Program-made: the position numbers and the translations under genes
Assembly (NCBI GenBank): GCA_009617715.1
Contig: VTFK01000137.1
Location: 1 to 64,000, forward strand
Source of the DNA: Plectrocnemia conspersa
Lineage: Eukaryota; Arthropoda; Insecta; Trichoptera; Polycentropodidae
Direction: 5' to 3'
Length of the DNA stretch: 64,000 bases
Notes under the pieces: model-generated
Told to the model about the DNA's origin: nothing
What the model saw: the letters and a program-made list of their open reading frames with translations, nothing else
Database searches by the model: none
Shown here: positions 34,605-46,653 of the stretch, piece after piece
Layout of the letters: every line of letters starts with the position of its first letter
Numbering within the stretch: the first letter of the stretch is position 1

Positions 34605-37600
34605 TTAGATCTTAGTGGGTTCGATAGTTTCTCCGCTACGAATTTGTCCCCACCCGATCAATCTAAACATTAAAAAAACATAAGTAAACTCAAAACAACA
34701 TAAGGTACAAGTATAACACTATAACATACCTCCAATGTTTTTCAACTCTTCTGCTAAGAGCGATCTTTTCACCGACTTCGGTACATACAGGATTGGTTAA
34801 GGCGATTTTGGCTAAATCAGCTTTAGCAGCAATTACTCGTCCGCCGGTACTCAAAGATCCAATATTCACTAATAATACCTATAAATAAAAATATTAGACG
34901 AACCACAATTTGAATTATATATGTATTTATAAAAGCAATATGCGTACCTCATTCTTGGTCAATTTTTGAACCTTAGCCGCTTTCTTATCACCTTCCGTGC
35001 GAACGCCGAGCAATCTTTTCAGCAGATAATAAGACACTTCCAAAACGACGAAAATTCCAGGAAGAGCACCTACAGCACCCAAAACCTAAACAATAAAACA
35101 AACTTTAAAAGAACTCTAATAACATAATATTAGATGGATTAAGATATTATTTACTTGTCCCACAAGACGATCGGCTCTGCAAAGAGTGGGCTCAATTTTG
35201 GTTCCTACACCGATCAAACCACCGGGGACGGCAAATTGCAGTTCGTTTTGCTCAGTATAGAGCGACACGATCCTCGAGAAGATTGGCTTGCATGTCAATT
35301 TGCCTTCTGCGTCTTTACTAACAAGACCCGGACGAACCTGCAAAATATAATAAACAATCAAAATATCATCTCTAGGTAAAATAACGAATAGCACTGCACA
35401 AGATTTTTGCCACAAAGATAACTAGATTTATATTATTTTTCTCATTTTATAGATATCCAATATAATGTTTTTAACTCATTATTTTTTAATACAAAATAAA
35501 ATTATTTTTAATCGCAAATTAAGTCAGACAGCCCAATTGAAACAATGATGTTTTACAAACACCCAGAAGAAATCATATTTGGAACACTCAAGAACAACGT
35601 AAACAATGAGCATGACATACTTTCGAATAACATAAATAATAATCACTAACAAAAACTTCTCAACCATTTGTTACCACTAAGAACTAAGTATTGCATCACC
35701 ACAATAGAAGGTGCGTACATTAGAGAAGCGAAGTTTGACAATACAGCCTAATTGGCCTAAATAAGCATTTACACTATTATTGTCACTGAAAGGACTTTTT
35801 AGATAATTTTACTTTTTCATATTCGACACCACTGATACTGACACTTGAATTACAATATATTTTACTATATTAACCCTTTTAATGCCAGAGAGCGGAAAAA
35901 TCGTTAGTGTGGGCCGATTTTTCGTAATTTTAAAAACAAATTTATAACTATCCATTTTTTTTTCAAAGTAAAAGGAATACAAAACAGATAAATCTAATAT
36001 ATTTTAGGACTTTCCTAGTATTTTTTAGTATGTGACAAAGCAAGTTGCCGCTGGGCAACTTGCTTTGCAATGGGATGCCAGATGAAGCAAAACTAAATAG
36101 CAGGCATCGCAGAGATGTATATCTTTCAGCTATTTACACATTCTAGTCCCCGTTTAGATATTTACCCTAAACAGATATTTCATATTTTTACAAATTATAA
36201 TCACCAGCATTTTATTTTATATTCTTATTTTTTTTATCAAATTATAGCTAATAACAAATTGTAAACATTAAAATGGTTTTAAACCAGTAACGTGTATGAT
36301 ATATAATTAGTATGTTTGTAAAATTATTCATATCATCGAAATTAACGATTTAAAACATAAAATGTTTTGAAAAATTTCAACGATTAAAAAAAATCTGTTT
36401 CTTTGTAAGATGACAAAAGGGCTATTTATTATAAAATATTTTTTATTAATATACACATCATGGAAAGCAGTTTTTTTAAATTAAAAAAATTATATAATTT
36501 TTTTCAAAAAATAGTAAGATGATTTTTTTTATAAAAAACGCTAGGCAGTTTTTGCATATATGAGGCAAAATCATCCGGCATCAAAAGGGTTAAATAAAGT
36601 TGTAAACTTCCACCAAAATTTATATTCTGTTTTTGGATTTTTTTTATTTATCTCAAATATATAATCAATAAGTGAAACATTAAAACTTAATTTTTTAACT
36701 CAACACATGCTTCTAGTTTTCATATTTTCAAGGCTGAAAAACTTCCATTCCATATATCTGCGTAGGTTTAAATAAATGTACTACTATCAAACCATGATTT
36801 ATGATTTTCACCAAAAAGGACTGCTATTAATTATATTATCTGATCAAAATAATATCAGTATTTTAATATAATTTTATTTGATTATATCAGAATGTATATT
36901 TATATTTATATCATATTTATAATGCGGTGATGATATAAATCAATCTTTGTAGCAAAAAGATTCAAAATTGTAGTATAAAAAAAATAGCTTACTTCAATTT
37001 CCATGCCGACTTTGAGCACGCCTTGTAAAATTGAACCGCCAGCGACGCCTCCCTTAAGATCGGCGACTTCGCATCCTGGCTTATTTACATCAAATGATCG
37101 GATCACGATCATTCGCGGCGGCGACGTAAAGTCCCTCAGCGGAATCGGAATTTTCTTTGTAATATATTCGCACAATACCTATTCATAATACAATTAAAAA
37201 TTGATCTATTTAGGTTTATTTAAAAATCAAATAGAGAATCAGTCACCTCAATGTTATACTTCAGCTGAGCCGAAATAGGAATAATTGGAGCACCCTCGGC
37301 GACGGTGCCTTGAACGAACTTTAAAATTTGTTCGTGTTGCTCCTTAGCCTGACCTTCCTTGACAAGATCTATTTTGTTCTGTAAAATAATTATATGCTTC
37401 AATTTCATAATTTCAATAGCGGCTAAATGTTCACTCGTCTGCGGCTGGGGACACGACTCGTTGCCTGTAATGTCAGAAATGTTTATGAATCATAGTAATA
37501 TATATGTATATATCTAGACATCACGTCGTCAGTATACCCGCAATCAGTAAGAGCGCCGCGTCCATCACGGCGGCTCCGTTGAGCATGGTGGCCATGAGGA

Positions 37601-37928
37601 TGTCGTGACCGGGGCAGTCCACAAAGCTGACATGTCGCACCAGTTGAAAGCGACCGTTGCACGCGGGTCGCAGACACACGAAGCTGTCGTCCTTTGACGA
37701 GCCGCCGGATATATAGCTAGCTGGTCTAGGACACTTGGGATTGTCGCACTTGTAAATTTTAGCGTTAGCGTAACCTAAAAATAACGAGATTTATATGCTT
37801 TTTTACACTTTCTCCAATCGATGATTTGGTGATTTATTTTATTTAAAAAAATTGATAAAATAATTTCAAAACAAAATTTATTTATACGATTTGAAAATAC
37901 ACTTTTTTAATTTCACATTAACTTTTTG

Positions 37929-37959
<31 letters not shown>

Positions 37960-40900
37960 ATATAAATCAAAATAATATAATAAATTGTTCTTCTAACACA
38001 GCAAGAACCCGTTAATCAAAAATACTCTAACCTAAATAATAATTAAGTCCCTAAATGCATCGTTTGGCAACGAAGAATTTTTCACTGTTTGCATGATGCA
38101 GTCGATTTATGTAGGAAATCAAAGCGAAGAGCAAAGAAAACTTACTAAATACCTAAATACAATAATAAGGGATATTGCTTTTAAAATATTCACCATACAT
38201 TGTAAAAATTAAAAAACTAACAAAATGACTGAATATGTTCGAACAACCTACCCTTGTAAATGAGCAAATTTTTGTTTATTCCAGTTGTATACAAATTTTA
38301 GGTTATCACTATTTTTAATTAGTTAACTATGCATATATAGTGATACTACTTGCACTTCAAGATGCGTTTCGCCATAAAATCCAATATTGTCACCACACAA
38401 GCAAAATTAATCTGCTTCTAAGTAATCACCAGAAGTCATTTTTATTGTTCAGAATTATCTCAAATGTCTTGGGTTGAAAATAAACTCATGTCTGAAGCGA
38501 AAAAATATTTATACATTATAAATGTATGACTAAATAATTAGTCATGCATCTTAATTTCTCTGTAATTTGCTTTGCTTATATGACGACAATATATATTACT
38601 TTACTTTATAAATTAAATAAAACATATTTGATAAAATTTTAATATACAAATATTTCAACCTAAATGTATGTTCTAGTTATTTTTATAGAATGATTAAATT
38701 TAAACAATACAATCAATGATATTTTAAAAAAATCACTCAGTCAAACGAAAAGGTCAAGTGAAAACATTAAAAAAAAATGCAAAATGCCTCTCTTTATAAA
38801 TTGGCAGAAATAGAAGTAGCTGCTGCACTTGTAACATGCATCGACAGCAGCGCTCTCATTTGATTTTTGATAGTAGAGTATACTTATTATAATTTTACCA
38901 ATGAATGAAAATTCAGTATGGTGATGCATGTCTGTCATTACAACAAATGTATGAGTGGACTAAAAAGTTCCGACACATCAGCTGACATATTGGCACCTTC
39001 AAGTATTTTATTGTATTGTGACAACGCCGTTTGAAATTGCAATGATAAAAAAATTTTCATCAAGTATTACATAACATTTTTAGTAACTTAAATTACAATT
39101 TTTCTAATAATAAAATATGATACGATTAAAGATTTTGAGATTACACAGACAATATTATTGTAGATCTATATTAAAGCTTTTAATATATTTTCGTTATCCA
39201 TTAGCTTATTAATACACATAAGAGCAACTTTTCGATTGCATTTGATGCATTTAAACAAAAAAAATTTTTTTTTCTTAACAAGTTAAAATTACTTTTGCGA
39301 ATTTCAAAAATATTTACTCATACAACTATATCTAATTTTTTTTACCATACATTTGAAGGCAACGCCAACAAATACTCTATCTATGAGTGTATTATTTAAT
39401 TATTAATTAGCGTTTCGAACACCAGCTTCTCTTTTATAATATTATATAAAGTTGTTATCATATGAACTTATTTAAATTACTCATCGAATATAATTAAACT
39501 TAGGTTACATTTTAAACAGCATTCGTCAGTGTAACATTTGAACCATAACAAATTGGATCGATACATTAAAACATTCTCAAGCAAATCAATGAAAAATTAG
39601 GTGAATGTTACAGAATGCAGTCAAACACAAATTTTCTGCAGTTCTCCGCATTGCACTTGCACTCGGTTAACACTGAGGTTTTCGTTGGTGATTTCAGTGT
39701 TTTAGGTGTTCCGTTGCAACTCGTCTCATCTCCCTCCTCCACCTGATCGCTCTTCTGCAAGTAATCGAAACACAGTTCTTCTCCGGCGGCTACTTCCTTC
39801 ACGGTGAACAACGCGAGCATATGAATGTTCGGATCCAAGCAATCCGACCAGACAGCCCACACGCCCAAATTTGGATCGCAAGAATGGTTTATAAAATGGG
39901 ACACGTTTCCGAAACGAGCCGCGTCTAATGTATACTGTGATTCGTTACAGTCGAAATCGAGGTCGAATAAATACGTGCGATTCTGAGCATCGTACACTTT
40001 GCCTCGTTTATTGGCCTCTTCAGCCGTGATCAGCTCGCCGATGTATTGACACACAAATTTATCTTTAGGGATTCGAGTTAGGGCTTTAACGCCCCATCCT
40101 CTCCCGTTGGACGTTTTAAAAATGCACAATTTAATCGATCTGCCTTTCTGAACGACTCTGTTTACGCAGTCTGCCGAGCATTTGCAAGCTTTGTTGCATT
40201 CGAAGATAGGAGTGCCGAGATCGACTCTTATGCGACCCTTATGGGTGTAAGCGAAAAATCCGCCCGATTTTCCGCACGAGCAGTTTGACTTGCAAGAGCA
40301 TTGTTTACAATCACATCCGATTGGAGGATCATTCGGTACGACGATGCCGATTGGTTTGATATCGTTCACATAAGTGAAGTTCTCGGGTGGTCCGGCAAGA
40401 TCGACTGTATTTTCAACTATTAAAGAATTTAAACCGTCTATCTCGTTGATGTTCTTTTCCCATGCGGACAGCACCTTTAACTGATTTTCACGAGCTTTAT
40501 ATGATTCCACTGCCGCGTAGCCTTCTAAAAAATTAGATTTATGCACTGGGGCATCTTCGGGATCTTCGCACTTGTAACAATTGAACAAATACAATAGAAG
40601 CTCTTGATCCGGCGGCAGCAAACTCTTCATTTTCCAATGCTTCTCTAATATAGCATCGGTCAAAACGAAATCTGCCAGCAGCTCAGCTTTCAATTTTTCC
40701 AACTGTTCTTCGTTAGCGGCGTATTCGCTTTTAAAAAAGTTGTTCACTATATTAAAACAGTTCTGCAAATTGTCTACAGGCTCCCAAGTGTTTTCCGTGT
40801 CCGGGTAGCCCTTCCATTTCACGAAAAAATAAGACACACCACACACTTTCATGTCCATAACTTTCTCCACGACGTACTCCTTTTGAACACGCTGTCTCTT

Positions 40901-43900
40901 CCGATTCCCTTTTTTCGTATACATTTTAATTATGTCTTCAGACAGTCTCTCTGCAAAATAAATTAACCTGCGAAATCATTACATGATTGTTGCTGTGATA
41001 TATAGTAAAATATAACAAGAATACTAATAATGTCACATTTTAATAAGTCTACTTTACTTTTATTTAAAGCTCTGATTATAAAAAAAAGTTACAACAAACT
41101 TATATTGAATTGAATTGTCGGGTACTGGTCGATTTTATACTGGCCACCGCTACGCTTGTACACATACACTGAAGCAATTGGGTGCAGGCGCGAAAGTCGC
41201 GTTAACATCCGAGTGACACGTCATTTTCGCCGCGTGTAAACAAAAATTTATCAAATGTTTTGTGTTGTATTAGTACATGTTAAAATTATTTATCAGTGGT
41301 TTTAAATCTGTGGGTCACATTAGAGCAAAATTAAAAATCAAAATATGTTTTCTTTTTAGTTTAAAAAAATATTTATAAAGAAACTGAACATAAATAATAA
41401 AAATAAATGCTGGTTTTGAGGATTAGTTAACGCATTGATTTTGTTTTCACATAAAATGATGCTTTGCATTCTGAAGGAAAAAATTGATATTTAAATTTAA
41501 ATAAATTTAAACTTCAATAAAATGTTAATATTTCGGTACTTTCATATGGTTAGGGAGACCAAATTTATTCTAAAAAAAATATTTATCTATTTGTTATATA
41601 TTTATATACAATTATATATTTATATATTTGTTATATATTTATATACGATTATATTTTCATTGAAAATGAACGTGTTCAAACCACTTGTTTTGCTGCATTC
41701 ATGGGGTGTTCACTATTCTGACAACGCTCACTCGCTGCCGCTCATTCGCACCTAACTAGTTCAAATTCTAAAACGTATTTATGTAGAAAAACAACATTTT
41801 GCTACATATGTCAGAACAGTGAACACCCCATTAATAACTCTCTGCAACGAATTTACTTGAAAACTGTAATTTATAATTGTATATAAATAAATAAAATGCT
41901 TAAACAAAAGAACAAATATATTTTTAAAATAAATTTGACCCACGATTACAGGAAAGTAACTTTAAAAATTAACATAATAATAATTTTACTCAAGCCAAAT
42001 TTTTGCGTTTGATTATTACGATGGCACCATGCTCAAATTTTAGATAGTTGCGAAACGTCCATTTGCTGTTCAAACCAAAACCAAATCTAAGCAAATTAAC
42101 TATTATATCGTTATTGTATTAATTTAGGTTGGGTTTGGGTTTCAATAGCAAATGGACATTTCGCAACTGTTACATTTGAGTGTAGCGCCATGATAATAAA
42201 CAAGTACCAAACAAAATCAAGGTATTTCGTCTACTAATCCTTAAAATCAGCATTTTGTTTATTTTATTTATATTGAGTTTTTTTGTAAAAAAAATTTTTA
42301 AACTAGAAATACTTTTTTTATGATTTTAAGTTTGATCTTATGCAAACCACAGTTGAAAACAATTGATAAAATAATTTTAACATATGTAGCAGTACAAGTT
42401 GAAACCTTTGATAATTTTTTTTTTAATTCCTTTTAATTCATTAGTCATGTTTTTGTTATAACTGTGTTGTGCAAATTTCTCGGCAAATAACCTTTTTCAC
42501 ACATCAAGCAATTAAAAAGTTAAGACAACTTTTGCGCATGCGCCAAATTACTTCACTATGAGTGCAAGTGCGGCAGTGGCTGGCATAAAATCGACCAGTA
42601 CCGAATACCCTTATGTTTATAAAACCATTACTATTAGCATCATCGAAATAAAGCAATAGGTAATTGCAAGAACACAAGAATTTATTTGAGGGATGAATGC
42701 ATACCACGTGGGCAATTTTATGTTGCAACAAAAAACATCGACTACAAGCGTTGAATGATAACAAAACGCATAAATCAGGTACAAAAAGCTTGTAATCTTA
42801 AATAAAATGTGACACTATCGTATTAACAATTCTCTACAATCCGATAGCCAATATAAGAAATTATGTATATATTATTCAGTAATTTATATAAATAGTTTTA
42901 CTGAACCAAAGAACATACATAAAAATATTTGCTCCAAATTGGAGAAAAGATAAATACAACGATATTTATCTTAAAATCTTATAAAATAGTTTGCCAAAAG
43001 AAAAGATTCATCCAAATATAATAACGCTTTTCATCTGAACCATTACTAGTTAAACGCCAATTATTATTCAATTTGTTTCTCATCTTTAAGATATTTATAG
43101 AAAAGCATTCTAAATTAGCTAAGAAATATGTATCATATATGAGGGATATCCGGAAAGTATAAATAATATAAAATAAAATTCAATGTCCCCGTGAATATTA
43201 TACGATACAATTTTGTAGCTAACATGTAACATGTAAATGTAAAAAGTAGCTAATTTATGTAGAAATAGCATAAAAATTGAATAAGTAACTTTACTAGGGA
43301 AAATAATGATATAAAACGAGTAGTATCGGTTGAAATTTAATTTTTTTTTTTGAAATTTCAGTGGCAGTTTGTTGCTGCAATTGAGGCCTCAAATATACTT
43401 TCAGTAGTGCCAGTAAAAAATCGCTTTACTTTCCAAATATCTCTTATATAATATAATATACATAACTTGACATAATAATTTTTAATCTCTTTAACATGGC
43501 AGTCTGATCGTAATAAAAAATACACAAAAATAATTAATATATACTCCTAAAGTTAATTATTGTAAATACACATATCCTTACATCTTAACTTATATTTAAT
43601 TAATGTAATTATTAGTAACAATGTATTCCTGTATTACATTACGTAACAAGAAACCACTATATGAAAACTCATAAGCCTGAGCATTCGAGTAATAACCCTT
43701 TGAGTTAGTATGGAAGGAAAGGTTTACGTATATAGCACACGTTGAGCTTACCAAGCTTAATGGTGATGTTTCTCTCGAGCTCATTTTTAAATCTGACAGT
43801 CTGGACCCCCGAGATGGCTTTGACGACCGTTGATTTGCCGTGAGCTACATGACCGATCGTTCCGATGTTGATGGTGGCCTGACGGGATATTACTTCGGGC

Positions 43901-45134
43901 GATACGGCAGTCAGTTTCGTGACATCCTGTAAGCAAATCAAGACGATGGATTATCTATTGTCATAATATTATAAAATATGTATTTTGCACATATAATTTA
44001 AAAGTTGAATATTGAGATAATGACACATTATTCATCCATCGGATGTAAGAATTCCTTCGAGAATAAACCGCTCAGAATATCATTTGACAAGCTAGCTTCA
44101 AATTACGTCGATTGTTTTCACTCGACAGAGCTAAACAAGAACACGATTGGTTCTAAATTAGTCTTCTCTCCCATTCATCCAGGCTTCTTTGAAGGATTAT
44201 TTGGATGTGACACATGTAAAGTGACCATATTTTAAAAATATTAAAGGATACTAAAAATAAAAAGGTTATAACGAAATTTTTGTTCAAATTCTATCAGAAT
44301 TTTTGTACATGGATCAGTAAATTATAGTACTATCGCGTCTGGCATGTGTTGCCCTAGAAAATGAAAACTTGTGATGAACCTGACGACACTGACTCCGAAA
44401 AAACTGGACGTAATGACAGAAGAATACAATGGAGTTTTATTTTAGAGAAAGATAAAATCACATCATCACACCAAATGCTACTCTTGTACTTATTACGAAA
44501 GAAAAAGCAATGTAGCACTACACATAATAAAATTTGGGTGGATTTGATGGACCAGCTTTGTTCGCATTATTTTTTTATGCTGAATATTTGCGACATAAAT
44601 GCAAATATTATACACGAGTTTTAGTATTGAGTAAAATAATATAAAAAAATAAAATTGAGAACTATGGTCCTCCAAGCGACCTCCTGTGTCTAAGTGGGTT
44701 AAAACTTTGGTTCAAACTATATATACATATTATTTATATTGTTAGAAATAAAAATAAAATTAAGTTCGTAAACGGAACAAAATGGCGTATATTCTCTATT
44801 TCTTTCATCATTGATAGTCCGCCATTTATAATGTTATCCTCAGAGCGATGACATATGTTTGGTACAATTGTGCAAATCGTTCGAATGCGGTCGTTCAATC
44901 TGAACAGAACCAAATAGCGATATATGGATATTAACGTGTCGAAAAGGCGAATGGGCGGAAAGGACGCGCCGGCTGTCAACGGCGACATAACCGCTCTTCG
45001 CCACGTGTCCGACGCCGCTCGGAGCGGGCGCCTTCAATTAAAACGGCGGGGGGCCGAGTTCATATGATGCTCACGAGCTTGGAAAGGTCCTGCTGCTGCA
45101 GGCAGCTAGCCGCGCGCGCCTCGGCAGCCGACAT
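34605..45134 (-). CDS. eIF2gamma: eukaryotic translation initiation factor 2 subunit gamma (eIF2-gamma)
   Basis: eIF2-gamma is the GTP-binding core of the eIF2 complex that brings initiator Met-tRNA to the 40S subunit. Coding exons, 5' to 3' on the minus strand: 45134-45075, 43926-43752, 37774-37538, 37464-37247, 37178-36993, 35337-35155, 35085-34948, 34878-34730, 34662-34605. The sum is 1404 nt, an intact 467-residue protein (human about 472). The start is [11 protein letters not shown] with G at -3. Motifs: P-loop GHVAHGKST (residues 45-53), DCPGH (131-135), NKID (187-190), SAQLKYNIE, and the conserved C-terminal [14 protein letters not shown]. Four cysteines (88, 93, 112, 117) form a zinc-ribbon-like insert. 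Intron 2 (37775-43751) contains the Su(var)3-9 exon, and the first two exons are shared with it. Confidence 0.95.
35874..36589. mobile_element. piggyBac-type non-autonomous element, 716 bp
   Basis: It lies in an eIF2-gamma intron. The ends CCCTTTTAATGCC and GGCATCAAAAGGG are inverted copies with one mismatch, and both flanks are TTAA (35870-35873, 36590-36593), the piggyBac target. Inside, 36036-36049 and 36054-36067 form a perfect 14-bp stem (CAAAGCAAGTTGCC) with a 4-nt loop, followed by a partial repeat of the terminal motif (GATGCCAGA). No transposase is encoded. Confidence 0.85.
37775..39607. other. eIF2-gamma intron 2, part 3' of the Su(var)3-9 coding exon
   Basis: It holds the Su(var)3-9 3'UTR of unknown length and the TA microsatellite, in AT-rich DNA. 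I found no unambiguous minus-strand AATAAA close to the Su(var)3-9 stop; variant hexamers are frequent here. Confidence 0.4.
37930..37955. repeat. TA dinucleotide microsatellite
   Basis: An uninterrupted run of about a dozen TA units in the intron between eIF2-gamma exons 2 and 3. Confidence 0.85.
39608..40950 (-). CDS. Su(var)3-9: Su(var)3-9 histone H3 lysine-9 methyltransferase, specific exon
   Basis: SU(VAR)3-9 methylates histone H3 Lys9 in heterochromatin. The exon starts after TTTTGCAG; the in-exon ATG is at 40924. Counted from that Met (438 residues): chromodomain about 16-62 (EYVVEKV...[15 protein letters not shown]), Cys-rich pre-SET about 202-262, SET about 263-388 with NHSCDPN at 346-352 and GEELCFDY near 391, and post-[11 protein letters not shown] about 422-429. 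The catalytic and zinc-binding motifs all look intact. Bases 40950-40925 are open and in frame. The eIF2-gamma exon 2 donor leaves one base (G), which joins the first two bases here to give GAG and continues [11 protein letters not shown] into the chromodomain protein. The spliced product is 525 residues, sharing its first 78 with eIF2-gamma. Whether a shorter form starting at 40924 is also made cannot be told. Confidence 0.95.
41117..41206 (+). repeat. left arm of a long inverted repeat
   Basis: It begins GTCGGGTACTGGTCGATTTT and ends GTCGCGTTAAC. Its reverse complement is found diverged at 42519-42605. It lies 167 nt upstream of the Su(var)3-9 exon. Confidence 0.6.
41695..41855. mobile_element. 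family E repeat with inverted termini
   Basis: ATGGGGTGTTCACTATTCTG near 41701 and its inverted counterpart GTCAGAACAGTGAACACCCC near 41812 bound a short AT-rich middle. The right flank continues with the consensus ATTAATAACTCTCTGCAACG shared with other copies, so the full element extends past these arms. Confidence 0.6.
42013..42199. mobile_element. family B palindromic MITE
   Basis: Long imperfect inverted arms (about 70 bp, TTATTACGATGGCACCATGC, then GTTGCGAAACGTCCATTTGC) nearly cover the element. A partial copy lies at 25370-25440. No clear target duplication was seen. Confidence 0.65.
42519..42605 (-). repeat. right arm of a long inverted repeat
   Basis: Reverse complement reads CGGTACTGGTCGATTTTAT and ends with TTGTCTTAAC, matching 41117-41206 with many substitutions. 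Confidence 0.6.
43927..45074. other. eIF2-gamma intron 1 with a piggyBac relic
   Basis: Runs from donor GTGAGC after 45075 to acceptor TTACAG before 43926. Apart from the piggyBac-like fragment at 44340-44702 there is no recognised content. Its 5' part (44930-45070) is GC-rich and probably belongs to the promoter-proximal region. Confidence 0.6.
44340..44702 (+). pseudogene. piggyBac-like transposase fragment
   Basis: The open frame 44361-44624 ends with [14 protein letters not shown], resembling the GGVD..DQ.C..Y segment near the end of piggyBac transposases. Downstream the sequence reaches GTGTCTAAGTGGG and TTAA at 44699-44702, as expected for a piggyBac right end. The 5' part and catalytic residues are not visible. 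A weak but consistent assignment. Confidence 0.4.
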
Positions 45135-46653
45135 CTCGCGCCAATCCTTTCGCCGCTGACACTACACTAAACTGCGACCGCGCCGAATGAGACCCTGACA
45201 ACTTTAATTGCGGCCATGTTGCACATGATGTGGAAAATATTTACCATCATTGCGCTACATAAAATCTAGAGCTTCGAAATTATTTAACTATATTAGGTCG
45301 TTTTTAAAATCATTTAAACAAACACATATGTGCAAATTTGATCAAATGCATTGCGTCATTCCCTTTCCGATCGATCGCTTCTTTCAGTTTGGTCAATTGT
45401 GAGCAGCACTCAGTGGAATCAATGGTTTTGCTGAGTAATGCTTATCAAATAATTCGTTGGTAGCAACTCGTCAACTTTCAATTCTATTATCTTCTTTGGA
45501 TGTAATCCAGCTATTGCTATAATTGTAAATAAACACTGAATATCTCAATTATTCTATATAAACGCAGAAACTGCGCGTATAAAAAGTCAACATAAAAAAT
45601 ATTTTGTTACAAAAGTAATATTAAAAAATCAAGCTGAAACACGTTTTTTAAATAAACGTGTTTACATTAAACAATATCAGTATTTTATTATTTTATAAAA
45701 GTAACACTTTAAAGCAGAGGTGGTCTTTGCTCTTCAATAATAATTATTTTTGTGAGTAATATCATTTTTTTCATTGCGTTTTTGATTTCAAAAAAGGTAG
45801 GCTATCTTTGATTTAAAGCTTATGTTGTATTGTAAGTGTCCTGCGCAAAACAATGTCAGAGTTTAATGTTTCCCAACTTAAAATATTGAGAACCACGGTT
45901 ATAAGTGAAGTGATTCTCGATTTTGTTGACGAATATTATTTTCTTGCACTTTCAGAAATTACTTATTTTTTTACATATTATACTATCAATTTGCCATTCT
46001 ATTTATTAAATACTTTCAGTTACATTCGTTTGTACAATAAGATTTTGAAATTATGACTCAAGTGGCGATGCAGCCAGCTTTCTCCACCACATATTTAGCA
46101 ATTAGCTTACTGAATTAAAATAATACGTTTTATTTATCCAAACAGAGAGAACTTTGACTTTGCCACTGAGCATGCAAATTTATGAATATAATGACGATGC
46201 GTGAGAATACTAACATGTTACTTACATACTAAAATAATAAACTTTTGCTTTATTTGTACTTATAAGATTAAAAATATGTAGTAATTCTTATTGTGATTAC
46301 GGTATTTCTGTGATTTGACTTCAAATATTGTTGACAATAAATTGCTTTTTTTTTTGGCTCAATACAATCGAACATATCTGTGGGAGGTAACCGTCATTTG
46401 AAGGTAGAAATTTTCTTTGAAGGCATTTATAGAAATTTGTATAACAATACCTTATAGATTTTGTGAAATGTGGTCACTTTTTATTATAATTGAAATAATT
46501 TAAAATAAAATCAAAACCGATTCTTTTATTGCTTTTTTGCATCTGGCAATGAACGCTTACTTTGACAGTACAATCGAATAGTCATCTCGGTAGTGTTTCC
46601 CGTACTAAATATACATTCTATTCTGTTTAACATATAAACTGAAAATTGTAAGT
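45135..46653. other. divergent intergenic region, eIF2-gamma / PSMG1
   Basis: Head-to-head spacing of about 1.5 kb. Bases 45135-45215 are GC-rich and include the eIF2-gamma 5'UTR. The remainder is AT-rich and contains no supported gene; a 67-codon frame at 45853 is not recognisable. No TATA box can be assigned with confidence. Confidence 0.5.

Larger units (their letters stand above)
40951..43751. other. eIF2-gamma intron 2, part 5' of Su(var)3-9, repeat-rich
   Basis: It contains a diverged inverted-repeat pair (41117-41206 and 42519-42605) enclosing a family E repeat (41695-41855) and a family B palindromic element (42013-42199). Bases 42606-43751 are AT-rich with nothing recognised. Confidence 0.55.

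Noticed and set aside
37003..37188. Plus-strand frames inside eIF2-gamma exons
   Set aside because: Antisense shadows of conserved eIF2-gamma coding exons.
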